Shown one piece after another: positions 34,222-42,585 of a DNA stretch of 64,000 nt. Under the pieces are notes generated by a model, which worked only from the letters and a program-made list of their open reading frames with translations, made no database searches and had not been told where the DNA came from. How positions within the stretch are numbered: position 1 is the stretch's first letter; every line of letters starts with the position of its first letter. Source of the DNA: Nocardioides sp. cx-173 (lineage in GTDB: Bacteria; Actinomycetota; Actinomycetes; Propionibacteriales; Nocardioidaceae); contig NZ_CP088262.1 of the NCBI RefSeq assembly GCF_021117365.1, positions 868,001 to 932,000 on the forward strand, given 5' to 3'. The position numbers and the translations under genes were made by a program.

Positions 34222-34242
34222 AGAGTAGGGAACGTTTGTTTC
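34222..34242 (-). promoter_or_regulatory. Formamidase-gene promoter with purine-regulon operator
   Basis: -10 hexamer TACTCT (34222-34227, minus strand), 6 bp from the ATG, then 1 bp, then GGAACGTTTGTTTC (34229-34242), 11/14 identical to the pucG operator. Same geometry as at pucG. This is the weakest of the three sites. Confidence 0.65.
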
Positions 34243-34281
34243 AGGGATGTTGTGTGCGGCGTGCCGCCCGAGACCGCCGGG

Positions 34282-35220
34282 TCAGGGGGCGAGGTAGCGG
34301 TAGCGGTGGTGCTCGCGGAAGCCGAGGCGCGCATAGAGGGCGAGCGCCGGCTCGTTGTCGCCGAGGACCTGGAGGTAGGCCGTCGTGGCGCCCCGCTCGG
34401 CGCCCCAGTCGAGCAGCTCGGCCATGACCACCAGCGCCAGCCCGCGGCGCCGGTGGGCCGGGGCCACCTCGAGGCTGCGGAAGCCGACCCAGTCGCCGGC
34501 GTACGCCGCCACGCCGCCGCCCACCTGCTCCCCGTCCAGCAGGAGCCGAACCGTGGCCTGGTCGCCGGCGACGTCGAGCGCCACCTCCACCCCGTCGGCG
34601 CGGACGCCGCGCAACGACCGCGAGGCCTGGCTGACCGCGGCGAGCTGGAAGACGGTGTCGGCGTCGTGGCTCTCGAGGCCCCAGCCGTGGTCGCGGAACA
34701 GCGCCTCCTCCTCCGAGCCCGGGAGCACGGCGGCGATCGGCCGGGTGCCGTGGGCGTCGTAGAACGCGACCACCTCCGCGTAGGCGTCCGGGACGCCCGC
34801 GGGCCCGAAGGCCAGCACCGAGTTGGCGCGGCGGGCGGTGGCGGTGGGGGAGCGGCGCAGCACCCAGCCGCCCAGCGGTCGGGTCTCCAGGTCGGCGAAC
34901 AGCGCGAAGCCCCGCCGCTGCGCCTCGGCGGGCGGCACCCGCTGGCGCACCGAGGGCCGCGGCGGCACCGGCTTGCCCGACACGATGTCGGCGAGCGGGA
35001 TCCGCACCGGCGCCCCGGTCTGGGGCTGGATCACGCAGGCGTCGTCGCCCCACGCCGTACAGACGCCGAGCAGGTCGGTCAGGGCCGGACCGCCCGACGG
35101 CCCGGTCTCGCCCCGCACCACCCGACGCACGACCACGCGCTGGCCGACGACGTGCGGCCCGAGCGTGTGCCGGCCGACTGTGCCCTCGCTCACATGGTGG
35201 GGTTCATGTATCTGGGCCAC
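34282..35220 (-). CDS. GNAT-family N-acetyltransferase
   Basis: 312 residues. The C-terminal ~75 carry the acetyl-CoA motif of GNAT proteins (FRSLEVAPAHRRRGLALVVM with RRRG in the Q/RxxGxG/A position) and NEPALALYARLGF. The first ~90 residues are a small beta-barrel-like domain (HTLGPHVVGQRVVVRRVV, CVIQPQTGAPVRIPLADIVSG), and a degenerate middle half may be a second GNAT fold. Substrate unknown. GTG at 35220 lies 6 bp after TAGTAT (35227-35232), a strong leaderless promoter back to back with that of the ferredoxin gene. Confidence 0.82.
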   Translation of the reverse strand: MAQIHEPHHVSEGTVGRHTLGPHVVGQRVVVRRVVRGETGPSGGPALTDLLGVCTAWGDDACVIQPQTGAPVRIPLADIVSGKPVPPRPSVRQRVPPAEAQRRGFALFADLETRPLGGWVLRRSPTATARRANSVLAFGPAGVPDAYAEVVAFYDAHGTRPIAAVLPGSEEEALFRDHGWGLESHDADTVFQLAAVSQASRSLRGVRADGVEVALDVAGDQATVRLLLDGEQVGGGVAAYAGDWVGFRSLEVAPAHRRRGLALVVMAELLDWGAERGATTAYLQVLGDNEPALALYARLGFREHHRYRYLAP

Positions 35221-35224
35221 GGCG

Positions 35225-35236
35225 GGATACTAGGCT
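35225..35236. promoter_or_regulatory. Overlapping divergent promoters (GNAT / fdxA)
   Basis: On the minus strand TAGTAT (35227-35232) serves the GNAT gene; on the plus strand TAGGCT (35231-35236) can serve fdxA. The two -10 hexamers share two bases, so polymerase could hardly occupy both at once. Confidence 0.5.
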
Positions 35237-35283
35237 GACCACGCTCTCGCATGCTCGGACCGAACCGTCCTCAGGAGGAACCG

Positions 35284-35610
35284 GTGACCTACGTCATCTC
35301 CCAGCCGTGTGTCGACCTCAAGGACCGCGCCTGCGTCGACGAGTGCCCGGTCGACTGCATCTACGAGGGCAAGCGGATGCTCTACATCCACCCCGACGAG
35401 TGCGTCGACTGCGGTGCGTGCGAGCCGGTCTGCCCCGTCGAGGCCATCTTCTACGAGGACGACGTGCCGGAGCAGTGGAAGGACTACTACACCGCCAACG
35501 TCGGCTTCTTCGACGACCTCGGCTCGCCCGGCGGCGCCGCCAAGATGGGGGAGATCGACAAGGACCACCCGATCGTCGCCGCGCTCGAGCCGCAAGAGCA
35601 CGACGAGTGA
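35284..35610 (+). CDS. fdxA: 7Fe ferredoxin
   Basis: 108 residues of the [3Fe-4S][4Fe-4S] ferredoxin type: [25 protein letters not shown] holds the first set of Cys and [17 protein letters not shown] the second. Low-potential electron carrier; partner enzymes are not evident here. The frame begins at 35251, but GTG at 35284 follows AGGAGG (35273-35278) by 5 bp and gives the standard N-terminus. The dapC gene starts 8 bp after its stop, the same fdx/aminotransferase pairing as in mycobacteria. Confidence 0.95.
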   Translation: MTYVISQPCVDLKDRACVDECPVDCIYEGKRMLYIHPDECVDCGACEPVCPVEAIFYEDDVPEQWKDYYTANVGFFDDLGSPGGAAKMGEIDKDHPIVAALEPQEHDE

Positions 35611-35617
35611 CTGCTGC

Positions 35618-36724
35618 GTGACGCTGCGCCACCGGCCCCTGGTCTCCTCGCGGCTCCCCGACTTCCCCTGGGACAGTCTCACCACGTACGCCGCTCGGGC
35701 GGGAGCGCATCCTGACGGCATCGTCGACCTGTCGGTCGGCACCCCGGTCGACCCCACCCCCGAGGTGGTGCAGCAGGCGCTGCGCGACGCCGCCGACGAC
35801 CCGGGCTACCCGATCACGGTGGGCCTGCCCGAGACCCGCCAGGCCTGCCTGGACTGGCTGGCGCGCCGCCACGGCGTGACCGGGCTGGGCCTGGACCAGG
35901 TGCTGCCGGTGATCGGCTCCAAGGAGCTCATCGGCACGCTCGCCGCCCACCTCGGCATCGGCGAGGGCGACCTGGTCGTCTACCCCGAGCTGGCCTACCC
36001 CACCTACGAGGTCGGGGCCAAGCTCGCCGGCGCCCGCGCCGTGCCGAGCGACTCACTCACCGCGCTCGGCCCCGAGGTGCCGGCGCTGCTGTGGCTCAAC
36101 TCGCCCTCCAACCCCACCGGCCGGGTGCTGCCCGTCGAGCACCTCAAGAAGGTCGTCGACTGGTGTCGCGAGCGCGGCACCATCCTGGTCTCCGACGAGT
36201 GCTACCTCGAGAGCGGCTGGGACGTCTCGCCGGTCTCGGTGCTGCATCCGGACGTCTGCGGCGGCTCGGCGGAGGGGATCCTGAGCGTCCACTCGCTGTC
36301 GAAGCGCTCGAACCTGGCCGGCTACCGCTGTGCGTTCGTGGTCGGCGACCCCGCGCTCGTCGGCGAGCTGCTCGCCGTACGGAAGAACCTCGGGCTGATC
36401 ATGCCCGGGCCCCAGCAGCGCGCGATGGTCGCGGCCCTCGACGACGACGTCCACGTCGCCGAGCAGCACGCCCGCTACGCCGCCCGCCGTACGGCGCTGC
36501 GGTCCGCACTCGAGGGTGCCGGCTTCCGGATCGACCACTCCGAGGCGGCGCTCTACCTGTGGGCCACCCGCGAGGACTGCTGGGAGACCATAGCGTGGCT
36601 GGCCGAGCGCGGCATCCTGGCCGCCCCCGGCGCGTTCTACGGTGCCGCCGGCGCCCAGCACGTGCGGGTGGCCTTCACCGCCACCGACGAGCGGGTCGCC
36701 GCGGCGGTGTCCCGCCTGGCCTAG
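35618..36724 (+). CDS. dapC: Succinyldiaminopimelate transaminase
   Basis: 368 residues of a class I/II PLP aminotransferase: SVGTPVDPTPEVV, LPVIGSKELIGTLA, WLNSPSNPTGRVL, the cofactor Asp/Tyr in LVSDECYLE and the Lys in VHSLSKRSNLAGYRC. Matches actinobacterial DapC, which aminates N-succinyl-2-amino-6-ketopimelate in the lysine and meso-diaminopimelate route, needed for the cell wall. GTG at 35618 is the first start after the ferredoxin stop and gives the usual TLRHRPLVSSRLPDFPWD beginning. It converges on the RTX gene with a 4-bp overlap of the two stop codons. Confidence 0.92.
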   Translation: MTLRHRPLVSSRLPDFPWDSLTTYAARAGAHPDGIVDLSVGTPVDPTPEVVQQALRDAADDPGYPITVGLPETRQACLDWLARRHGVTGLGLDQVLPVIGSKELIGTLAAHLGIGEGDLVVYPELAYPTYEVGAKLAGARAVPSDSLTALGPEVPALLWLNSPSNPTGRVLPVEHLKKVVDWCRERGTILVSDECYLESGWDVSPVSVLHPDVCGGSAEGILSVHSLSKRSNLAGYRCAFVVGDPALVGELLAVRKNLGLIMPGPQQRAMVAALDDDVHVAEQHARYAARRTALRSALEGAGFRIDHSEAALYLWATREDCWETIAWLAERGILAAPGAFYGAAGAQHVRVAFTATDERVAAAVSRLA

Positions 36725-37977
36725 AGGTAGTCCGGAGCGTACGTGCGCACCTCTTCGATGTCGGTCAGCCGATCCTCGGCATCCCCCTCGCGAACGACCG
36801 CGACGTCGTAGCCGGAGCCGCCCCGGAGGTCGTCGGCGCGCGACGTGCCGTTGAGCAGGTCGTCGCCCCTGCGGCCGTCGAGGATCCCCGAGGCCACCGG
36901 ACCGAGCAGGTCCAGGTCGTCATCGCCGGCGGTGCCGAGCACCGTCCACCGACCGGTGGCGTGCACCGCGAGGGCCTCCGTCGCCCTGAGCTCCCACCGC
37001 ACCGTGCGCGTCCGGGTGTCGTAGCGCCCCGTGGTCGTGGCGAGGTCGATCCGTCCGGTGACCACCTTCGTGGCGGGCTGCCGACGCCACAGGTCCGGTG
37101 ACCACAGCAGTCCGCGGTCCGCTCCCGCACCGCCGTCGAGGACCTGGCCGTCCTGCGGTGTGAGGTAGTCCGAGAAGTCGTCGTTGCCCGGGCCGGCCAG
37201 CAGCGCCCGCGAGCCCAGGCCTCTCAGGATGTCGTGGCCCGCCCCGCCCAGCAGGCGGTCGCCGGTGCCACCGCCGTAGACCACATCGTCACCGGACCCG
37301 CCGGCGACGAGGTTGCCCCGGTCGGTGGGCCGGAAGGGGTCCGGGTTCAGGGCGCCGGCGGCGACTACGTCGTCACCGCCGCCGCCGCGAACGACGTCGG
37401 CTCCGCGCTCGCCGAGCAGCATCTCGGGGCGCTCGGTCCCGAGGAGCTGGTCGGCGTGGTCGCTGCCGATCACCTGGTAGACCGGGCTGACGATGCGGTC
37501 GGACCCGTCACCCGTCGCCCGGCCCTTGCCGAGGTCGACGCGCACGGAGCGAGGGGCGCCCGCGAAGGTCAGCCGGTCGTTGCTGCGGGAGGCGCGGGTG
37601 TCGCGTCCGCCGTGCAGCACGTCGTCACCGCGCCCGCCGTCCAGCGTGTCGCCGGTGAAGACGCTGCGGTCCGAGCGCATCACCCGTCGGTCCCGCTCGC
37701 CGTACAGGCGATCGTTGCCGGCTCCGCCGAGCAGCCTGTCGGCACCGTCGCCGCCGCACAGGACGTCGTTGCCGCCTCTCCCGTCGATGACATCGTCGCC
37801 GCCTCGCCCGTCGATGACGTCACGGCCCGACGTGCCGGTGATCCGGTCGTTTCCGCTGGTGCCGACGATCGTCGCCGACGCGCACGGGGCGGCGGGAGCG
37901 CGCTGGGTCGGGGCGGCGTGCGCGGGGAGCGCGAGCAGCGGTGCGGCGAGCAGGACGGCGATTCCCGAGAGGCGCAT
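36721..37977 (-). CDS. Secreted RTX-repeat (calcium-binding) protein, copy 1
   Basis: 418 residues with a Sec signal peptide (cleaved after about HAAP) and many GGxGxDxhx nonapeptide-like repeats (for instance GGDGADRLLGGAGNDRLYG and GGSGDDVVYGGG), which fold into a calcium-loaded beta-roll. Two conserved Cys (CASATIV and DVLCGG) flank the first roll. No type I secretion genes are near, so export is by Sec and the protein is structural or unknown rather than a cytolysin. ATG at 37977 is 6 bp after TAGGTT (37984-37989); a GTG one codon earlier is less likely. Tandem copy of the next gene. Confidence 0.85.
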   Translation of the reverse strand: MRLSGIAVLLAAPLLALPAHAAPTQRAPAAPCASATIVGTSGNDRITGTSGRDVIDGRGGDDVIDGRGGNDVLCGGDGADRLLGGAGNDRLYGERDRRVMRSDRSVFTGDTLDGGRGDDVLHGGRDTRASRSNDRLTFAGAPRSVRVDLGKGRATGDGSDRIVSPVYQVIGSDHADQLLGTERPEMLLGERGADVVRGGGGDDVVAAGALNPDPFRPTDRGNLVAGGSGDDVVYGGGTGDRLLGGAGHDILRGLGSRALLAGPGNDDFSDYLTPQDGQVLDGGAGADRGLLWSPDLWRRQPATKVVTGRIDLATTTGRYDTRTRTVRWELRATEALAVHATGRWTVLGTAGDDDLDLLGPVASGILDGRRGDDLLNGTSRADDLRGGSGYDVAVVREGDAEDRLTDIEEVRTYAPDYL

Positions 37978-38003
37978 CACCGCAACCTACGTCACTCTCG
38001 CCG

Positions 38004-39263
38004 TCAGCGCCGCCGCTCGATGGACTGGAAGCGGTCCCGGCCTCCGCGACCCCAGCCGGTGTCGAAGCCGGGTCCGCCGCGCAGGACGTCGCCCCGCTCT
38101 GACCCGCGCAGCATGTCGTTGCCGCCGCGGCCGATCAGGACCGCGCCGTGGTCGGCCTCGACCTCGAGCAGGTTGTTGCGCGGCGTTCCGACCAGCGTCC
38201 AGCGCCCGGTGGAGTAGATGCCCGCCCCTTCGATGCCTTGGAGCGGGACCCGCACCATGCCGCGCCGGCGATGGAAGCGGGCCACCTGGGAGGCGAGCTC
38301 GACGCGGCCACGGACGATCTCCGATGCCGTGCCGCGCCACGCGACCGGCGCCGTCAGCGATGCCCGGTCCCATCCCGGCCCGCCCCGGAGGAGCTGGGGA
38401 CCGCGAGACGCGATCGTGTTGTACAGCACGTCGCGGCCGGGGCCGCCGAGGAGCGTCCGGGCCCGGCTCCCATCCAGGAAGTCGTCGCCGGTCCCACCCG
38501 CGAGCCGGTCGCCGCGGCCGCCGTTCAGCCAGTCGTCGCCGGGGCCGCCGTCGGCGCGGTCGCGGGCGCCGTCGTTCGCTCCGTCGGCGCCGTCCTCGTC
38601 GTCGTCCTCGTCGCTTCCGGTCAGGACGTGGTCGTCGCCTTGACCGCCCGAGATCGTGTCCGCGCCGCCGCGGCCCAGGATGGTCTCGTCGTGGGCGGCG
38701 CCGGCGATCCGGTCGGCGTGGTCACTGCCGACGACCTCGTGGAAGTCACCGACGAGCGTGTCGGTCCCCTCGCCCTCCGCCGTGCCGGCCAGGAGGTCCA
38801 GATCGACGCCTGCCGCGGCGCGCTCGAAGCTCAGCACCTCGCCCTCGTCCCCCATGTCGCCCCCGGGGTCCGGCCGCGGGTCGTGGCCGGCGTCCAGCAG
38901 GTCGTCCCCGGGGCCGCCCTCGAGCGTGTCGCCCTCCCAGAACCCCACCTCCTCAAGGCTGACGTAGCCGTCGAGCTCGCCGTAGAGGGAGTCGTCGCCG
39001 TCGCCGCCGATGAGCGAGTCGGACCCGCCGCCGCCGCAGAGCACGTCGTCGCCCCCGGCGCCGTCGATGAGGTCGTGCCCGCCGAGACCGTCGATGACGT
39101 CCGGGCCGCTCGTGCCGGTCAGCTCGTCGCTTCCCGGTGTCCCGACCATCGTCGGCGAGGCACAGGGGTCGGTTTCGGCGGCCGCTGTCGACGGCGCGGC
39201 CGCGGCTGGAAGCGCGATCAGCGGGAGGGCGACCAGTGCGGCGGCGAGTCTCGAAGCGCTCAT
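38004..39263 (-). CDS. Secreted RTX-repeat (calcium-binding) protein, copy 2
   Basis: 419 residues, same layout and almost the same length as its neighbour: signal peptide to about AAAAP, CASPTMVGTPGSDELTGTSG (compare CASATIVGTSGNDRITGTSG), RTX repeats including a highly acidic stretch (GSDEDDDEDGADGAND) that would add calcium sites, and a matching C-terminal segment STGRWTLVGTPRNNLLEV (compare ATGRWTVLGTAGDDDLDL). An old tandem duplication. ATG at 39263 is 6 bp after TAGCAT (39270-39275), so each copy has its own leaderless promoter. Function unknown. Confidence 0.85.
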   Translation of the reverse strand: MSASRLAAALVALPLIALPAAAAPSTAAAETDPCASPTMVGTPGSDELTGTSGPDVIDGLGGHDLIDGAGGDDVLCGGGGSDSLIGGDGDDSLYGELDGYVSLEEVGFWEGDTLEGGPGDDLLDAGHDPRPDPGGDMGDEGEVLSFERAAAGVDLDLLAGTAEGEGTDTLVGDFHEVVGSDHADRIAGAAHDETILGRGGADTISGGQGDDHVLTGSDEDDDEDGADGANDGARDRADGGPGDDWLNGGRGDRLAGGTGDDFLDGSRARTLLGGPGRDVLYNTIASRGPQLLRGGPGWDRASLTAPVAWRGTASEIVRGRVELASQVARFHRRRGMVRVPLQGIEGAGIYSTGRWTLVGTPRNNLLEVEADHGAVLIGRGGNDMLRGSERGDVLRGGPGFDTGWGRGGRDRFQSIERRR

Positions 39264-39294
39264 CGCCGCATGCTACGTCGCGCGAGCGGTCGCG

Positions 39295-40257
39295 TCAGTC
39301 GAAGACGTCGACGTGCACGTGGTCGCGGTGCTCGAGGATCCTGCGGTCGCCGCTGCGCGACGGCGGGTCGTAGTCGCGCCAGCCCTCGTCGTTACCGGCC
39401 CGCCAGATCCGGTCGTCGAAGATCACGGTCTGCACGTCGAGCCGCTGGGCCTGGGCGACCAGGTAGTGCGCGATCGCCCAGCCGCGCTTCTTGTTCTGGG
39501 CGCTGATCGGGCGCACGAAGATGTCCACCGCTCGCCCGTCGTAGTGGGCGGATCCCTCCATGTGGCCGTCACGCACCCCGCCGGGGGCGAAGCCCCCCAG
39601 CGGGACCTCCCCGAAGACGCCCCGGACCTCCTCGCGCACGTTGTCGGCGCGCGCGGTCAGCCCGCTGCCCACCAGCGCGGGGTCGGTGGCGTCGCTGTCG
39701 TCGTCGATGTCGCAGGTGAAGGCGCGACGCGAGTTGCCCGTCAATGCCGAGGCCAGCGCCCGGGCGTCGGCCTCGTGGTCGGCGTACGCCGTGGGGAAGC
39801 CGGAGCGCTGCACCTCCTGCGCGGCCGCGGTGATCTCCATCCCCTGGTAGCCGTCGACCTCGACGAGCTCGTCGTAGAACGCGTTGGTCGCGTAGACCGG
39901 GTCGAGGATCTCGTCCACGGTGCCCCAGCCCTGGGACGGGCGCTGCTGGAACAGGCCGACGGAGTCCCGGTCGCCGTAGTCGATGTTGTAGAGGTCGGAC
40001 TCCTGGTACGCCGTGGCCAGGGCGATCGACGCGGCGCGCGCGGGCAGCCCCCGGCGCACCGAGATGGCGGAGATGAGCGCGGCGTTCTCGGCCTGCTCGA
40101 CCTCGAGCTCCACGGTGTGTCCGTCGACGGTCACCGAGCAGGTGTCGGCTGCGCCGAGACCGAGCTCGTCGCCTTGCGTGAGCACGCCGTAGCCGACCGC
40201 GGCCACGACCCCGACCGCCGCGAGCGCGACGATGGCCGTTCCCCTCCCTCGTCCCAT
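39295..40257 (-). CDS. Membrane-anchored two-domain cell-wall hydrolase candidate
   Basis: 320 residues. After one membrane helix (~7-27) come two domains. The first (~50-170) looks lysozyme-like: RRGLPARAASIALATAYQES with a Glu, then DSVGLFQQRPSQGWG. The second (~200-320) has the zinc arrangement of M15/Hedgehog-type DD-peptidases: EGSAHYDGRAVDIF and HRDHVHVDVF. If both are active it would cut glycan strands and peptides of the wall. Related proteins are sometimes mislabelled heavy metal transporter. ATG at 40257 chosen because GGAGA stands 8 bp upstream; ATG at 40266 is also possible. Confidence 0.75.
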   Translation of the reverse strand: MGRGRGTAIVALAAVGVVAAVGYGVLTQGDELGLGAADTCSVTVDGHTVELEVEQAENAALISAISVRRGLPARAASIALATAYQESDLYNIDYGDRDSVGLFQQRPSQGWGTVDEILDPVYATNAFYDELVEVDGYQGMEITAAAQEVQRSGFPTAYADHEADARALASALTGNSRRAFTCDIDDDSDATDPALVGSGLTARADNVREEVRGVFGEVPLGGFAPGGVRDGHMEGSAHYDGRAVDIFVRPISAQNKKRGWAIAHYLVAQAQRLDVQTVIFDDRIWRAGNDEGWRDYDPPSRSGDRRILEHRDHVHVDVFD

Positions 40258-40406
40258 GGGTCCCATTCTCCGGATGGCACCCAAAGGCCCACGGCCGACG
40301 TGCCGCTGGCCTAGGCTCCGACGGCGGGAGCCGCGGTGGAGGTGGCGGCTCGTGGTGAGCACCCCCAGCGGCGCCTCGGCGTCCCCCAACGAAAGAAGGC
40401 ACCCCC

Positions 40407-40967
40407 GTGTTGATCCTCCTCGTCGTCCTGGTGCTCGTCGTCCTGCTCGTGGGCCTCGTCGTGGTCGGCTTCAACAGGCTGCGCACGGCCGACGTCGGCG
40501 CCGAGGAGGCGCTGGGCGGGATCGACGTACGACTGACCCGGCGCGCGGACCTGATCCCCAACCTGGTGGAGACCGTCAAGGGGTACGCCGCGCACGAGAA
40601 GGGCGTCTTCGAGGAGGTCACGCGCGCCCGCGCCGCGGTGCAGACCGCGGCCGCCGGCAACGACGTCGCGGCGAAGGCCGCCGCCGACGCCGCACTCCAG
40701 GAGTCGCTGGTGCGGGTCAACGCCGTCGCCGAGGCCTACCCCGATCTCAAGGCCAACCCCAGCTTCCTCGAGCTGCAGACCCAGCTCGCCGAGACCGAGG
40801 ACCAGATCTCGTCCGCGCGCCAGGAGTACAACGACGCCGTCGCGACCCTCAACAGGCTCGTCCTCACCATCCCGTGGATGTTCCTCACCGGGATCGCCGG
40901 CGTGCACAAGCGCGAGTTCTACGACGCCCCCGAGGGTCAGCAGGCCGCCCCCGCCGTCGAGTTCTGA
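40407..40967 (+). CDS. LemA family protein
   Basis: 186 residues: a single N-terminal membrane helix (~2-24) and a long helical bundle with the family's ADVGAEEALGGIDVRLTRRADLIPNLVETVKGYAAHEK and TQLAETEDQISSARQEYNDAV blocks. LemA proteins are membrane-anchored with the helices outside or in the cytoplasm depending on the study; no reaction is known. GTG at 40407 preceded by AAGAAGG; a TAGGCT -10 lies at 40312-40317, so the mRNA has a leader of roughly 80 bases. A perfect 35-bp palindrome follows the stop. Confidence 0.88.
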   Translation: MLILLVVLVLVVLLVGLVVVGFNRLRTADVGAEEALGGIDVRLTRRADLIPNLVETVKGYAAHEKGVFEEVTRARAAVQTAAAGNDVAAKAAADAALQESLVRVNAVAEAYPDLKANPSFLELQTQLAETEDQISSARQEYNDAVATLNRLVLTIPWMFLTGIAGVHKREFYDAPEGQQAAPAVEF

Positions 40968-40999
40968 GCGCCGACCCGTCAGCAACTGCACGAAAAATG

Positions 41000-41034
41000 C
41001 GCTGACCCGTCAGAAAGTTTCTGACGGGTCAGCG
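41000..41034. terminator. Perfect 35-bp palindrome between convergent genes
   Basis: Arms CGCTGACCCGTCAGAAA and TTTCTGACGGGTCAGCG around one G. It separates the lemA-family stop (40967) and the aldo/keto reductase stop (41040) and would fold into a 17-bp stem on either strand, so it can terminate both. A half copy GACCCGTCAG lies at 40973-40982. The same sequence family recurs at 59609-59702. Confidence 0.75.
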
Positions 41035-41039
41035 GTTCG

Positions 41040-41903
41040 TCAGGCGACCTGGGTGAGCTTCTGGAACTCCGCGTCGGTCAGCTCGATGTCGGCGGCGGCG
41101 ACGTTCGACTCGAGGTGGGCGACGCTCGAGGTGCCGGGGATCGGCAGCATCACCGGCGAGCGGCGCAGCAGCCAGGCGAGCGCGAGCTGCGATGGCGTGG
41201 CGTCGTGCTCCTGGGCCGCGGCGGCGAGCGGCCCGTCCTCCCGTGAGAGCTCGCCGGTGGCCAGGGGGAACCACGGGATGAAGCCGATGCCCTGCTCCTC
41301 GGCGTACTCCAGCAGCGGCTCGGCATCGCGCTTGACCAGGTTGTAGAGGTTCTGCACGGTCGCGATCGTGGCGACCTGCTGCGCGGCCTTGGTCTGCTCG
41401 ACGCTCACCTCGGACAGGCCGATGTGGCGGATCTTCCCCTCCTCCTGCAGCTTCTTGAGCTCCCCGACCTGGTCCTCGAGCGGTACGACGGGGTCGATGC
41501 GGTGCAGCTGGAAGAGGTCGATCGACTCGACGCCGAGGTTGCGCAGCGAGAGCTCGGCCTGCTGGCGCAGGTACGCCGGCACGCCGACCGGCGTCCACAC
41601 GTCCGGCCCCTGGCGGGTCAGGCCGGCCTTGGTCGCGATGACGACGTCGTCGGCGTAGGGGTGCAGCGCCTCCCTGAGCAGCTGCTCGGCGACGACGGGG
41701 CCGTAGGAGTCGGCCGTGTCGAAGAACGTCACGCCCAGCTCGACCGAGCGCCGCAGCACCCGCACCGCCTCGTCGTGGTCCTTCGGAGGTCCCCACACCC
41801 CGTCGCCGGTGAGCTGCATGGTGCCGTAGCCGAGGCGCACGACCGGGAGGTCGCCGCCGATCTGGAAGGTGCCGGACGCTGCTGCTGTCGTGGTGGTGGT
41901 CAT
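41040..41903 (-). CDS. Aldo/keto reductase
   Basis: 287 residues, (beta/alpha)8 barrel with the catalytic tetrad positions visible: Asp and Tyr in [10 protein letters not shown], Lys in VVIATKAG and His in [13 protein letters not shown]-site residues lie in the [21 protein letters not shown] block. Reduces aldehydes or ketones; substrate unknown. It resembles the pyridoxal-reductase/oxidoreductase-like branch often called aldo/keto reductase without more detail. ATG at 41903 starts a run of Thr codons; an in-frame TTG four codons earlier is less likely. 46 bp from the alkB stop, same strand. Confidence 0.92.
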   Translation of the reverse strand: MTTTTTAAASGTFQIGGDLPVVRLGYGTMQLTGDGVWGPPKDHDEAVRVLRRSVELGVTFFDTADSYGPVVAEQLLREALHPYADDVVIATKAGLTRQGPDVWTPVGVPAYLRQQAELSLRNLGVESIDLFQLHRIDPVVPLEDQVGELKKLQEEGKIRHIGLSEVSVEQTKAAQQVATIATVQNLYNLVKRDAEPLLEYAEEQGIGFIPWFPLATGELSREDGPLAAAAQEHDATPSQLALAWLLRRSPVMLPIPGTSSVAHLESNVAAADIELTDAEFQKLTQVA

Positions 41904-41949
41904 GGTGGTCTGCAACCGGGCGGGGCCCTGGGGTGTTCCCCCCGCGAGG

Positions 41950-42564
41950 TCAGAACACGTTGAGCGGCCGGAACTGCACGGACATGCGCGGCCCGGCGTG
42001 CGCCACCTTGGGGACGGCGTGCTCCCACGTGCGCTGGCAGCTGCCGCCCATGACCAGCAGGTCGCCGTGGCCCATCTCGATGGCGAGGGAGTCGCCGCCG
42101 CCGCGGGGGCGTAGGTGCAGCTTGCGCGGGTCGCCGACCGAGACGATCGCGACCATCGTGTCCTGGCTGCTGCCGCGCCCGATCGTGTCGCCGTGCCAGG
42201 CGACGCTGTCGCGCCCGTCGCGGTAGTAGCAGCAGCCGGCCGTGCGGAACGGCTCGCCGAGCTCCGGCAGGTAGTGCTCGCTGAGCGCGTCGCGCGCCTC
42301 CTCGAGCATGGGGTGGGGGAGGGCCTCGCCGATCATGTAGGTGTGGACGAGACGGGGCACGTCGACGACGCGGTCGTACATCTGGCGCCGCTCTGCGCGC
42401 CACGGCACGGCGTCGACCATGGTCGTGAAGATGTCGTCGGCCTCGGGCACCCACGAGCGGAGCACGTCCACCCAGGCGCCTTGGCTCAGGGTGCGGCGCT
42501 CGAGCCCTTCAAAGGACGCGAGCCCGTGCGGCGGCGCCGCGAACAGGGAGGTCTGGAAGTCCAT
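41950..42564 (-). CDS. alkB: Alpha-ketoglutarate-dependent dioxygenase AlkB
   Basis: 204 residues with the full iron and 2-oxoglutarate site: His124 and Asp126 in [10 protein letters not shown], His182 in RTWEHAVPK and Arg193 with [11 protein letters not shown] at the end. Removes methyl and related groups from alkylated bases in DNA or RNA. ATG at 42564 is 6 bp after a -10 hexamer TATCGT (42571-42576), and a perfect actinobacterial LexA box covers the -35 region, so it should be induced by DNA damage through SOS rather than by an Ada system. The longer frame from 42624 runs through that promoter and is rejected. Confidence 0.93.
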   Translation of the reverse strand: MDFQTSLFAAPPHGLASFEGLERRTLSQGAWVDVLRSWVPEADDIFTTMVDAVPWRAERRQMYDRVVDVPRLVHTYMIGEALPHPMLEEARDALSEHYLPELGEPFRTAGCCYYRDGRDSVAWHGDTIGRGSSQDTMVAIVSVGDPRKLHLRPRGGGDSLAIEMGHGDLLVMGGSCQRTWEHAVPKVAHAGPRMSVQFRPLNVF

Positions 42565-42585
42565 GGGGACACGATACGCGATCCA

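Noticed and set aside
35309..35617. N-terminal extension of dapC inside the ferredoxin gene
   Set aside because: The translation is a Ser/Thr/Arg-rich shadow of the ferredoxin; GTG at 35618 gives the family's normal start.
36721..39263. RTX proteins as a cytolysin system
   Set aside because: Sec signal peptides are present, no acyltransferase and no type I secretion genes are nearby, and no pore-forming domain is seen.
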